This document shows, piece by piece, positions 51,619-59,871 of a stretch of DNA of 64,000 bases. Source of the DNA: Kaistella montana (GTDB lineage Bacteria; Bacteroidota; Bacteroidia; Flavobacteriales; Weeksellaceae); NCBI RefSeq assembly GCF_024436175.1, contig NZ_JANFQP010000002.1, positions 620,001 through 684,000 of the forward strand, read 5' to 3'. The number at the start of each line of letters is the position of its first letter. Position 1 is the stretch's first letter. Both the position numbers and the translations under genes were made by a program. The notes under the pieces are model-generated. The model did not search any database, was not told where the DNA came from, and saw only the letters and a list, made by a program, of their open reading frames with translations.

Positions 51619-52428
51619 TTATAAATCTTCAAATTTATCAACGATTTTTTGTGAAACTCCGGTGTTACTGAAACCTCCATCGTGGAAAAGGTTCTGCATC
51701 GTCACTTTTCTGGTAAGATCCGAGAAAAGGCTCACACAGTAATTTGCACAATCTAAAGCATCCGCATTTCCAAGTGGAGACATGCTGTCGGCGAAATTGA
51801 AGAATCCGCTGATTCCTTTTACACCGGCGCCGGCTTTAGTCATTACAGGAGATTGGGAAATGGTGTTGACACGCACTTTTCTTTCGCCCCAATAGTATCC
51901 GAAACTTCTTGCGATGCTTTCAAGATAAGATTTGTTATCGGCCATATCACCATAATTTGGGAAGGTTCTTTGTGCCGCGATATAAGTTAAAGCCAAGATT
52001 GAACCCCATTCGTTCATGATGTCTTTATCCCAAGCTGCTTTCATCACTTTATGGAAAGAAACGGAAGAAACGTCCCAACCTTTTTCAAGAAAATCATAAT
52101 TAAGGTCGGTATAAGCCTTTCCTTTTCTGATGTTAACGGACATCCCAATTGAGTGCAGAATGAAATCGATTTTACCGAATTTTTCTTCCGCATGAGCAAA
52201 AAGCTTCTCCAAATCTTCAACTGAAGTTGCATCAGCTGGAATAACATCTGAACCGGTTTTTTTAGCCAACTCATCTATTTCGCCCATTCTCATTGCGATG
52301 GGAGCATTCGATAAAATAAATTCAGCACCTTCTTCGTGGCATCTTTCGGCAACTTTCCATGCGATAGATTGGTCGTTCAGTGCACCGAAAATAATTCCTT
52401 TTTTGCCTTTTAGTAATCCGTATGACAT
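51619..52428 (-). CDS. fabI: Enoyl-[acyl-carrier-protein] reductase FabI
   Basis: A 269-residue SDR-fold enoyl-ACP reductase, last step of fatty-acid elongation and target of triclosan. The start GLLKGKKGIIFGALNDQSIAWK contains the divergent FabI NAD-binding loop; LHSIGM and the active-site run NYGDMADNKSYLE (Tyr and Lys) are clear. The frame opens at 52491, but the ATG at 52428 fits the family and a -7 box lies in the extension. Confidence 0.95.
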   Translation of the reverse strand: MSYGLLKGKKGIIFGALNDQSIAWKVAERCHEEGAEFILSNAPIAMRMGEIDELAKKTGSDVIPADATSVEDLEKLFAHAEEKFGKIDFILHSIGMSVNIRKGKAYTDLNYDFLEKGWDVSSVSFHKVMKAAWDKDIMNEWGSILALTYIAAQRTFPNYGDMADNKSYLESIARSFGYYWGERKVRVNTISQSPVMTKAGAGVKGISGFFNFADSMSPLGNADALDCANYCVSLFSDLTRKVTMQNLFHDGGFSNTGVSQKIVDKFEDL

Positions 52429-52445
52429 AATATTGTTATTTTTCA

Positions 52446-52453
52446 CAAATTTA
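52446..52453 (-). promoter_or_regulatory. -7 box of fabI
   Basis: TAAATTTG on the minus strand, 17 nt before the ATG at 52428. Confidence 0.6.
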
Positions 52454-52475
52454 AAATTTTTATTGTTTACGGCAT

Positions 52476-52514
52476 AAAAAAAGAAACCCAAATTTCTTTA
52501 GGTTTCTTTTTTTT
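52476..52514 (-). terminator. Terminator of the LEA-like gene
   Basis: AAAAAAAGAAACC (52476-52488) pairs with GGTTTCTTTTTTTT (52501-52514), 15 nt after the gene's stop. Confidence 0.8.
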
Positions 52515-52529
52515 ACTTAGAAGCTTCTT

Positions 52530-52829
52530 TTAGTTGGTCGCCTTTTTCACCTCTGCTTTTGCATCTTCAGCTGCATCTTTAGTGTTTTCCCAAGCGTTGT
52601 CAGCTAAATCTTTTGTTTTTTCCCATGCATCAGAAACAGCATCTTTTGTATCTTCCCAAGCATCGGAAACATTTGCTTTCGCTCTTTCGAACCAGCCTTC
52701 AGCAGTTGGTTCAGCGTTATTTTCTTTCTGTTCGCGGATGTAGTCTTTCGCTCTTTCAGCGTAATCGTTTACAGTCCATTTTACTTCGTTCACAGCGTTT
52801 TCTGCTTTGTTATAATCTTGTCTGTCCAT
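52530..52829 (-). CDS. Small LEA-like protein of 11-residue repeats
   Basis: A 99-residue, highly charged protein without signal or membrane segment. From residue 45 to the end it is five consecutive 11-mers: GWFERAKANVS, DAWEDTKDAVS, DAWEKTKDLAD, NAWENTKDAAE, DAKAEVKKATN. Two earlier units (11-21 and 22-32) share the pattern. This is the periodicity of group 3 late-embryogenesis-abundant proteins, which fold into amphipathic helices on drying. Trp at position 3 of four units is unusual. Function inferred as stress protection; no promoter box is clear in the 176-base gap to tag. Confidence 0.78.
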   Translation of the reverse strand: MDRQDYNKAENAVNEVKWTVNDYAERAKDYIREQKENNAEPTAEGWFERAKANVSDAWEDTKDAVSDAWEKTKDLADNAWENTKDAAEDAKAEVKKATN

Positions 52830-52993
52830 AACGTTTTTTTTTAAATTAATATTTGTGATTTGATATTATGTTAAGTTGCAACATCCATTCCTAAACTTTA
52901 TAAATCATGTTAAATATTCTATAAATTTTTCTTAATTCACTTCTTTCAACTTAATAATTACTAGATAATTTTTGGAATAAGAATTTTAGAAAC

Positions 52994-53001
52994 TATATTT
53001 G
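52994..53001 (+). promoter_or_regulatory. -7 box of tag, predicted leaderless
   Basis: TATATTTG ends 4 nt before the tag ATG. Confidence 0.6.
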
Positions 53002-53005
53002 AATC

Positions 53006-53566
53006 ATGGAAAAAATACGTTGCGCTTGGTGCGAAAAAGATGATTTGTACCGAAATTATCACGATCAGGAATGGGGAAAACCTGTTTACGACGACGAAAC
53101 GATTTTTGAATTTTTGGTTCTTGAAAGTTTTCAAGCAGGACTTTCATGGTACACGATTCTGAAAAAACGAGAAAACTTCAAAGCAGCTTTTGATGATTAC
53201 AATTACCAAAAAATCGCAGAATATTCCGACGAAAAGGTAGAAGAATTAATGCAAAACGCTGGAATTATCCGAAACCGATTGAAGATTTTGGCCACAATAA
53301 GCAATGCAAAAAAGTTCATGGAAGTGCAAAAAGAATTCGGAACTTTTTCCGAATATATTTGGGGATTTGTTGATGGAAAACCTATTGATTATGGTCGGGA
53401 AAGTTTATCACAAATTCCTGCCACGACTGAAATTTCTGATGCTTTGGCTAAAGATTTAAAGAAAAGAGGTTTTAAATTTCTTGGTTCCACGGTAGTTTAT
53501 GCGCACATGCAAGCGACGGGAATGGTCAATGATCATCTTCAAGATTGCTGGGTGAGAAATCAATAA
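53006..53566 (+). CDS. tag: DNA-3-methyladenine glycosylase I
   Basis: A 186-residue Tag that removes 3-methyladenine from alkylated DNA. RCAWCEKDDLYRNYHDQEWG carries the zinc-binding Cys and His of the N-terminus, and the C-terminal VNDHLQDCW gives the other zinc ligands; FLVLESFQAGLSW contains the pocket Glu and Trp. Normal length. Its -7 box is 4 nt from the ATG, and its stop codon touches a terminator stem. Confidence 0.95.
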   Translation: MEKIRCAWCEKDDLYRNYHDQEWGKPVYDDETIFEFLVLESFQAGLSWYTILKKRENFKAAFDDYNYQKIAEYSDEKVEELMQNAGIIRNRLKILATISNAKKFMEVQKEFGTFSEYIWGFVDGKPIDYGRESLSQIPATTEISDALAKDLKKRGFKFLGSTVVYAHMQATGMVNDHLQDCWVRNQ

Positions 53567-53596
53567 AAAATGCGGCTTGGTGGAGCCGCATTTTTA
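53566..53596 (+). terminator. Terminator of tag
   Basis: Perfect 12-bp stem AAAAATGCGGCT/AGCCGCATTTTT beginning at the last base of the stop codon. Confidence 0.9.
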
Positions 53597-53612
53597 TTTT
53601 TACTTGTAATTT

Positions 53613-54467
53613 TTATTTAATGATTCTCTCCAAAACCCATTCAATCATATTCTTTTCTGAAGCGTGATGATCTGCAGAAAATTCGCCACGTCTTCTGTTG
53701 GCGATAACACAATTTACAGTTAAAGCTTTGTGTCCGAGTAATTTAGAAAGCCCATAAATTGCTGAAGTTTCCATTTCGAAATTGGTCACGCCCAAGTCGT
53801 TTAAGGTTTCCAAAAACTGATCATCCAAAGCTTTCAATCGCAATTGTCTTCCTTGTGGAGCGTAGAATCCTGGGAAAGTCGCTGTGTTTCCGTGGTATTT
53901 CGCGTCTTTGTAATAATCGGAAATATCTTCTGCCCAATCGGAAAAATACAACATCGGTTTTATTCTTTCGTAAGGAAATTTCTCCATAAAATTTCTCGAG
54001 AACTCGTTTTTAAATTGATAATCTTGGTAGAAATGAAGCAATCCGTCTAATCCAACCACGTTTTGGGTCACGAGCATGTTATCGACCTCCACATCGGGAT
54101 TTACGCTTCCACAAGTTCCCAATCTGAAAAGTTGCAGCGATTGATGATTGGTTTTAAATTCCTTTTTTTGAAGGTCGATATTCATCAACGCATCCAGCTC
54201 ATTCATCACGATATCGATGTTTTCCGTACCAATTCCGGTGGACATTACGGTAATTCTTTCTCCGCGCAGCGTTCCGGTGTGGGTGTAAAATTCTCTTTTA
54301 TTTTTTTTGATTTCGATTTTGTCGAAATATTTGGAAACTTTCGGTACACGATCCGGATCTCCAACCAAAATTATTTTCTCGGCAAGATCTTCCGGCAAAA
54401 GATTGAGGTGATACACGCTTCCGTCTTCATTAAGAACCAATTCGGAAGCCGCTAATTTATTAAGCAT
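53613..54467 (-). CDS. Nucleoside phosphorylase, uridine phosphorylase-like
   Basis: A 284-residue NP-I family phosphorylase. VGDPDRVPKVSKYF holds the phosphate-binding loop and FEMETSAIYGLSKLLGHKA contains the Glu-Met-Glu ribose motif. STGIGTENIDIV is also typical. The length and sequence fit a Bacteroidota uridine phosphorylase-like group; base preference is not certain. A variant -7 box (TACCTTTA, minus strand, 54514-54521) lies beside the SUI1 terminator. Confidence 0.85.
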   Translation of the reverse strand: MLNKLAASELVLNEDGSVYHLNLLPEDLAEKIILVGDPDRVPKVSKYFDKIEIKKNKREFYTHTGTLRGERITVMSTGIGTENIDIVMNELDALMNIDLQKKEFKTNHQSLQLFRLGTCGSVNPDVEVDNMLVTQNVVGLDGLLHFYQDYQFKNEFSRNFMEKFPYERIKPMLYFSDWAEDISDYYKDAKYHGNTATFPGFYAPQGRQLRLKALDDQFLETLNDLGVTNFEMETSAIYGLSKLLGHKALTVNCVIANRRRGEFSADHHASEKNMIEWVLERIIK

Positions 54468-54489
54468 AATTTTTATTTTTAAGATTAAA

Positions 54490-54514
54490 AAAATCCTTTC
54501 AGAAAAAGGATTTT
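54490..54514 (-). terminator. Terminator of the SUI1 gene
   Basis: AAAATCCTTT (54490-54499) pairs with AAAGGATTTT (54505-54514), with a T-run on the minus strand; only 22 nt before the phosphorylase ATG. Confidence 0.75.
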
Positions 54515-54556
54515 AAAGGTAAGGAGATTTTTTGTTTTGTTAAAATTTCTGGGCAA

Positions 54557-54880
54557 TTATCCGCCGACTCTTTTGGTTTTGTAACCCATTTCCTGAAGAA
54601 TTTTCATGATTTTATCACGGTTATCACCTTGAATTACAATGATTCCATCTTTTCCAGAACCACCGATTCCCAATGTTGTTTTTATTTTTTTAGAGATGGA
54701 TTTAAGTTCCTCATCGCTTCCTTCGAAGCCTTCGATTAAGGTTACTGGTTTCCCATTTCTGCCTTTTTTTTCAAATTTGCACACCAAAGGTTCTTTCTGA
54801 ACGAATTTTTCTTCCGGCATTTCGAAGTCTTGCTCTTCGTGTTCCGGGAATAGGTTTTTCAGTTGATCTCGTAAATCCAT
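54557..54880 (-). CDS. SUI1/YciH-family translation factor
   Basis: A 107-residue protein whose C-terminal ~70 residues are a SUI1 (eIF1-like) domain: RNGKPVTLIEGFEGSDEEL, LGIGGSGKDGIIVIQGDNRDKI and a Gly-Gly end. The acidic N-terminal part (PEHEEQDFEMPEE) is lineage specific. YciH can discriminate against non-AUG or leaderless starts in vitro; its own mRNA is predicted to be leaderless (ATG 4 nt after the -7 box). Confidence 0.9.
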   Translation of the reverse strand: MDLRDQLKNLFPEHEEQDFEMPEEKFVQKEPLVCKFEKKGRNGKPVTLIEGFEGSDEELKSISKKIKTTLGIGGSGKDGIIVIQGDNRDKIMKILQEMGYKTKRVGG

Positions 54881-54884
54881 TCAA

Positions 54885-54892
54885 CAAAATTA
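54885..54892 (-). promoter_or_regulatory. -7 box of the SUI1 gene, predicted leaderless
   Basis: TAATTTTG on the minus strand, ending 4 nt before the ATG at 54880. Confidence 0.6.
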
Positions 54893-55009
54893 ATAAAATA
54901 AATGATTTTCTGTCTCGGATTTTTTGTTGTGAACCATTTTAAACGCTTATGGAATGCTAAATTTTTGTTAAATCAAGTGTTTGGTTCGTTTTGTTCTGAA
55001 CTAGTTTGA

Positions 55010-55017
55010 TATATTTG
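55010..55017 (+). promoter_or_regulatory. -7 box of the RND efflux operon
   Basis: TATATTTG, with TTG at 54991-54993 as a possible -33 element; 7 nt before the regulator ATG, so the leader is at most a few bases. Confidence 0.55.
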
Positions 55018-55024
55018 TAGCATA

Positions 55025-55480
55025 ATGAATTCAACCTTAGAAATAGATAAAGACCTGTTCTGTGAAATGATGAAGTTTTATGGGGAAACCCTGAATCTTC
55101 CGCCACTTTCCGCTAAGATTTATTCGTACCTAATTTTCGATTTCGAAAGAAAGGGAATTTGCTTCGAGGAATTCGTCGAAGTTTTTTCGGCAAGTAAAAG
55201 TTCGGTTTCTTCTAACCTCAATTTGCTTCTGAACGCCAATTTAATTATAGATTTTACTAAAATTAATGAAAGAAAACGCTTCTTTACCATCAATGAAAAT
55301 TATATTCAAATTCGGTTTACGTCCATTATCAACCGATTGAAACGTGAAGTTGCGATTCTTGATAAAATCAATGCTTACCGTAAAAGCCCGGACGAAAATC
55401 TTATTGAACGATTTGAAAACTACAAAACTCTTTTAAATAAAAATATTCAAAACATTGAACATACACTCCATAAAATTTAA
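55025..55480 (+). CDS. GbsR/MarR-type regulator of the efflux operon
   Basis: A 151-residue winged-helix protein. The DNA-binding part (about 25-95) includes PLSAKIYSYLIFD and the recognition region SASKSSVSSNLNLLLNANLI; a C-terminal helix pair (about 100-150) would dimerise. GbsR-like regulators often control an adjacent transporter. It is the first gene of a tight operon with the adaptor, pump and outer-membrane channel (2-nt gap to the adaptor), so it likely controls them and itself. Ligand unknown. Confidence 0.82.
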   Translation: MNSTLEIDKDLFCEMMKFYGETLNLPPLSAKIYSYLIFDFERKGICFEEFVEVFSASKSSVSSNLNLLLNANLIIDFTKINERKRFFTINENYIQIRFTSIINRLKREVAILDKINAYRKSPDENLIERFENYKTLLNKNIQNIEHTLHKI

Positions 55481-55482
55481 CT

Positions 55483-56712
55483 ATGAAAAATAAAATAATC
55501 CTTTTTTCCCTTTCATTATTATCTGTTCTTGCTTGTAAAAAGGAAGAAGAAAAGAAACCGGATGGACCAAAAGAAGTTCCTGTGGTAGAGGTTCAGCAGA
55601 AAAATGTTACCGGTTATTTATCTTTTCCAACATCAATTCAAGGAAGGGTAAATAATGACGTTCGTGCAAAAATTCAAGGATATATCACTCAAGTTTTGGT
55701 GGATGAGGGACAATATGTAACGAAAGGTCAACCGCTTTTCAGATTAGAAACCAATATGCTGAATGAATCTGCAGATGCGGCAAGAGCCGGAATTGGTGCT
55801 GCTCAATCGGGAGTAAGCGCCGCAAAAGCGAATGTAAATGCTGCAAAAGCGAGTGTGAATGCCGCTCAGGTGGAAGTCAACAAATTGATTCCTTTGGTTC
55901 AGAAAAATATCATCAGCAATGTTCAGTTGGAAACCGCAAAAGCAAATCTGGCAAGAGCACAAGCGCAACTTTCACAAGCCATTGCAGCACAGCAACAAGC
56001 TTCGGCAAATGTTTCGCAAGCTTCCGCAAATTATAAAGGTGTTCAGGAAAACATCAATTATTCCATTATTCGCGCTCCGATTTCTGGGGTTGTCGGAAGA
56101 TTACCTTTAAAAGTGGGAAGTTTGGTAGGACCAACCGATCAGGTTCCTTTAACAACCGTTTCCGATACCAGCGAAGTTTTTGCTTATTTTTCAATGAATG
56201 AAAAAGAATATCTCGAATTTTTAGAAGATTCTGTTGGTGCTACAGTTCCTGAAAAACTTAGAAATATGCCGATGGTTGAATTGGAATTGGCCAACGGAAG
56301 CAAATATCCTGAGAAAGGAAAAATACAAGCCGTAACCGGACAAATTGATTCCCAAACCGGAACCATTCAGTTTAGAGTTTCCTTCCCGAATGCTACGAAA
56401 TTATTGAGCAACGGAAATAGTGGTACCATCAAACTTCCAAAACATTACGATCAAGCATTGGTTGTTCCGGAAAGTTCAACTTTCGAGCAGCAAGGTTTGG
56501 TTTATGTTTACAAAGTGGAAAAAGATACGGCTCAAAATATATTAATTGGAGTGGCGGACCGTGTCAACAACTTGGTTGTTGTGAAAAGCGGCGTTGCAAA
56601 AGGAGATAAAATTGTCGCACAAGGAGTAGGAACCCTGAAACCGGGAACCGCCGTTAAATCAAAACCCGTGAATTTTGATGAAATCGTGAACGCTATAAAA
56701 CCAATATTCTAA
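55483..56712 (+). CDS. RND efflux periplasmic adaptor (AcrA-like)
   Basis: A 409-residue lipoprotein adaptor (SVLACKK, Cys18). A lipoyl half-motif (VRAKIQGYITQVLVDEGQ) precedes a coiled-coil hairpin rich in Ala, Asn and Gln (about 90-180), then the second lipoyl half (NYSIIRAPISGVVGR), a beta-barrel and a membrane-proximal domain. It links the inner-membrane pump to the outer-membrane channel. The pump gene begins on the last base of its stop codon. Confidence 0.93.
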   Translation: MKNKIILFSLSLLSVLACKKEEEKKPDGPKEVPVVEVQQKNVTGYLSFPTSIQGRVNNDVRAKIQGYITQVLVDEGQYVTKGQPLFRLETNMLNESADAARAGIGAAQSGVSAAKANVNAAKASVNAAQVEVNKLIPLVQKNIISNVQLETAKANLARAQAQLSQAIAAQQQASANVSQASANYKGVQENINYSIIRAPISGVVGRLPLKVGSLVGPTDQVPLTTVSDTSEVFAYFSMNEKEYLEFLEDSVGATVPEKLRNMPMVELELANGSKYPEKGKIQAVTGQIDSQTGTIQFRVSFPNATKLLSNGNSGTIKLPKHYDQALVVPESSTFEQQGLVYVYKVEKDTAQNILIGVADRVNNLVVVKSGVAKGDKIVAQGVGTLKPGTAVKSKPVNFDEIVNAIKPIF

Positions 56713-59700
56713 TGGTAAAAAAGTTTATTAACAGACCGGTTTTATCCAGTGTTGTATCGATTCTGATTGTAATTTTAGGGGTTTTGGGACTCAACCAATT
56801 GCCTGTCACCCAATATCCGGATATTGCTCCACCGACCGTAAGTATTTCCGCAAACTACACCGGAGCCAGTGCGCAAACCGTGATGAACAGTGTGGTAATT
56901 CCCATCGAAGAACAGGTGAATGGAGTTGAAGGAATGGATTATATTTCTTCTTCCGCCGGAAATGATGGTTCGGCAAGAATTCAAGTGTTTTTTAAACAAG
57001 GAGTTGATCCCGACATCGCAGCCGTAAACGTTCAGAACAAAGTACAACGAGCGACACCGCTTTTGCCATCGGATGTTACGCGTTCCGGAGTTATCGTTCA
57101 GAAACAGCAAACCAGCGCCTTGATGTTCCTTTCTTTTTACACAGCTAACAAAGATTTGGACGAAGTTTGGCTTCAAAATTACCTCAATATCAATGTAATT
57201 CCGGAGATTAAAAGAATTAATGGAGTTGGAGATGCACAAGCTTTTGGTGGAAAAACTTTCTCGATGAGAATTTGGCTCGATCCATCAAAAATGGCTGCTT
57301 ACGGATTAGAACCAAGCGAAGTAACCGCCGCAATCAACGAACAATCTCGTGAAGCTGCTGCAGGACAACTCGGGCAAAACAGCGGAAGTTCTTTTGAATA
57401 CGTTATTACTTACAAAGGAAAATTCAATCAGGAAAAAGATTACGGCGATATCATTTTAAAATCCCTCGGAAACGGACAGTTTTTGAAGTTAAAAGATGTT
57501 GCAGAAATCAAACTTGATGCGCAATCTTACACTTCAAAAGGGGAAAATAATGGGAGAAGTTCTGTGAGTATGGGGATTTTCCAAACACCGGGTTCCAATG
57601 CTCAAGATATTATTGAAGACATTAAAATTTTTTTAGAAAAAAATGAAAAAACCTTACCTAAAGATGTAGGTTATACCATCAATTTTGACACAAACGATTT
57701 TCTTGAAGCCTCTATTGAAAAAGTGGTACACACGCTTCTGGAAGCTTTTATTCTCGTGTTTATTGTGGTGTATATTTTCTTGCAGGATTTCCGATCTACT
57801 TTGATTCCGGCGATTGCAGTTCCTGTTTCTATCGTAGGAACATTTTTCTTCCTTAATTTATTCGGATATTCATTAAACTTATTGACACTTTTCGCTTTGG
57901 TATTAGCGATTGGAATTGTTGTGGATGATGCGATTGTCGTCGTAGAAGCCGTTCACGCCAAAATGGAACATGGTATTGCCGATGCCAAAAAAGCAACCAT
58001 CAGTGCGATGGACGAAATTACCGGAGCTATTATTTCCATTACTTTGGTAATGTCGGCGGTGTTTATTCCTGTGACTTTCATTACAGGACCTACAGGCGTT
58101 TTTTATCAGCAATTTGGAATCACTTTGATTGTTGCGATTTTGATTTCTGCGGTGAATGCATTGACGCTGAGTCCGGTTTTATGTTCCTTATTTTTAAAAC
58201 CAAATCCAGCGCATCATCAAGAATACTCTACGATGAATTTAAAAGATAAATTTTTCTATAAATTCAATGTCGCATTTAAATCAACAACTGATCGATATGG
58301 AAGATTTTTCGTTTTCCTATTAAGACACAAATGGGTTACCCTGATTATTTTTGCGGTAGGAGGTTTATTTTTCTGGTGGTCAAATTCGACCATGCCATCC
58401 GGATTTGTACCTAAAGAAGACCGTGGAATTATCTTTACCGATGTTGCACTTCCACCGGGAGCTTCGATGGAAAGGACTTATAATGTGTTAAAAGATTTGC
58501 AAAACGAAGCCCGAAAAATTCCGGGAGTTTCTAACGTAACTTTTACGGCAAGCCGCGGATTTATGTCCGGATCTGGTTCCAATGCCGGACAAGCATTCAT
58601 CAGACTTAAACCATTTGACGAAAGAGCGAAAGATTCTGATCAATCGGTAGAATCCATTACCAAGAAATTATTCGGTCTCGGAAGTCGATATGCGGATGCG
58701 AAAATTGTGTTTTTCTCGCCTCCAAGTATTCCAGGATTTGGGACCAGTGATGGTTTCTCAGCGGTGATGCTTGATAAATCGGGTGGAGATTTGAAACAAC
58801 TTGATGCCGTTGCCAAAGATTATTTAGGAGCTTTGATGCAAAGACCTGAGATTCAGTTTGCACAAACTTCTTTCAATACCAATTATCCACAATATGAAAT
58901 GGTGATTGATGTACCAAGAGCTAAAGAAACTGGTGTGTCGGTATCGGATATTCTCAGCACCATGCAAGGATATATTGGAGGAGTTTATGCTGCAGATTTT
59001 ACCAAATATGGGAAACAATTCAGGGTGATGGTTCAGGCATTTCCTGATTCCAGAAATGAAGTGACGGATTTAAGTAGTATTTATGTAAAAACCGCTTCCG
59101 GTCAGATGACTCCGGTCTCACAATTTGTAACAATGGAAAGAGCTTTCGGACCAAAATCGGTTGAAAGATATAACCTCTTTACCTCAATTTCAATTTCGGG
59201 TTCCAATAATCCGGGATATTCAACTGGTGATGCGATTAGAGCGGTTCAGGAAGTGGCGGCTGAAAAATTACCATCCGATTATGTGGTGGAATTTACCGGA
59301 CTTTCCAAAGAGGAGGTAAGTTCAGGTTCGCAAACTGCGGTTATTTTTATTTTGAGTTTGGTGTTTGTTTATTTCATTCTTTCCGCTCAATATGAGAGTT
59401 TCTTGCTGCCATTGGCGGTAATCATTTCACTTCCACTCGGGGTTGCAGGTGCTTATTTTGGGCAAAAAATTGCCGGTTTGGAAAACAATATCTATTTCCA
59501 GATTGCCTTAATTATGTTGGTGGGACTTTTGGCTAAAAATGCAATTTTGATTGTGGAGTTTGCCGTGCAACGAAGACATCACGGCGAGACATTGGCGATG
59601 TCAGCGATTAATGCTGCAAAAGCGAGATTAAGACCGATTTTGATGACCTCTTTTGCCTTTATTTTCGGGATGCTTCCATTAGTTTTTGCTTCCGGAATTG

Positions 59701-59861
59701 GATCCACTGGTAACCGCTCGATTGGTACGGGAGCGGCGGCAGGATTATTAATCGGAACTTTCTTCGGTTTGGTAGCGATTCCTGTATTGTACGTGATTTT
59801 CCAATGGTTGCAGGAAAAAATTAAACCTTTGAAGAAAAAAGAATTCAACCTCGCGGAATAA
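56712..59861 (+). CDS. RND efflux pump (AcrB/HAE-1 family)
   Basis: A 1049-residue trimeric proton-driven exporter with 12 membrane helices and two large periplasmic loops. FINRPVLSSVVSILIVILG is the usual N-terminal helix; the proton-relay Asp pair is in IGIVVDDAIVVVEAV; SGFVPKEDRG opens the second loop. Full length, no disruption. It should export hydrophobic or amphiphilic compounds; substrate cannot be predicted. Confidence 0.95.
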   Translation: MVKKFINRPVLSSVVSILIVILGVLGLNQLPVTQYPDIAPPTVSISANYTGASAQTVMNSVVIPIEEQVNGVEGMDYISSSAGNDGSARIQVFFKQGVDPDIAAVNVQNKVQRATPLLPSDVTRSGVIVQKQQTSALMFLSFYTANKDLDEVWLQNYLNINVIPEIKRINGVGDAQAFGGKTFSMRIWLDPSKMAAYGLEPSEVTAAINEQSREAAAGQLGQNSGSSFEYVITYKGKFNQEKDYGDIILKSLGNGQFLKLKDVAEIKLDAQSYTSKGENNGRSSVSMGIFQTPGSNAQDIIEDIKIFLEKNEKTLPKDVGYTINFDTNDFLEASIEKVVHTLLEAFILVFIVVYIFLQDFRSTLIPAIAVPVSIVGTFFFLNLFGYSLNLLTLFALVLAIGIVVDDAIVVVEAVHAKMEHGIADAKKATISAMDEITGAIISITLVMSAVFIPVTFITGPTGVFYQQFGITLIVAILISAVNALTLSPVLCSLFLKPNPAHHQEYSTMNLKDKFFYKFNVAFKSTTDRYGRFFVFLLRHKWVTLIIFAVGGLFFWWSNSTMPSGFVPKEDRGIIFTDVALPPGASMERTYNVLKDLQNEARKIPGVSNVTFTASRGFMSGSGSNAGQAFIRLKPFDERAKDSDQSVESITKKLFGLGSRYADAKIVFFSPPSIPGFGTSDGFSAVMLDKSGGDLKQLDAVAKDYLGALMQRPEIQFAQTSFNTNYPQYEMVIDVPRAKETGVSVSDILSTMQGYIGGVYAADFTKYGKQFRVMVQAFPDSRNEVTDLSSIYVKTASGQMTPVSQFVTMERAFGPKSVERYNLFTSISISGSNNPGYSTGDAIRAVQEVAAEKLPSDYVVEFTGLSKEEVSSGSQTAVIFILSLVFVYFILSAQYESFLLPLAVIISLPLGVAGAYFGQKIAGLENNIYFQIALIMLVGLLAKNAILIVEFAVQRRHHGETLAMSAINAAKARLRPILMTSFAFIFGMLPLVFASGIGSTGNRSIGTGAAAGLLIGTFFGLVAIPVLYVIFQWLQEKIKPLKKKEFNLAE

Positions 59862-59871
59862 TATATTTAAA

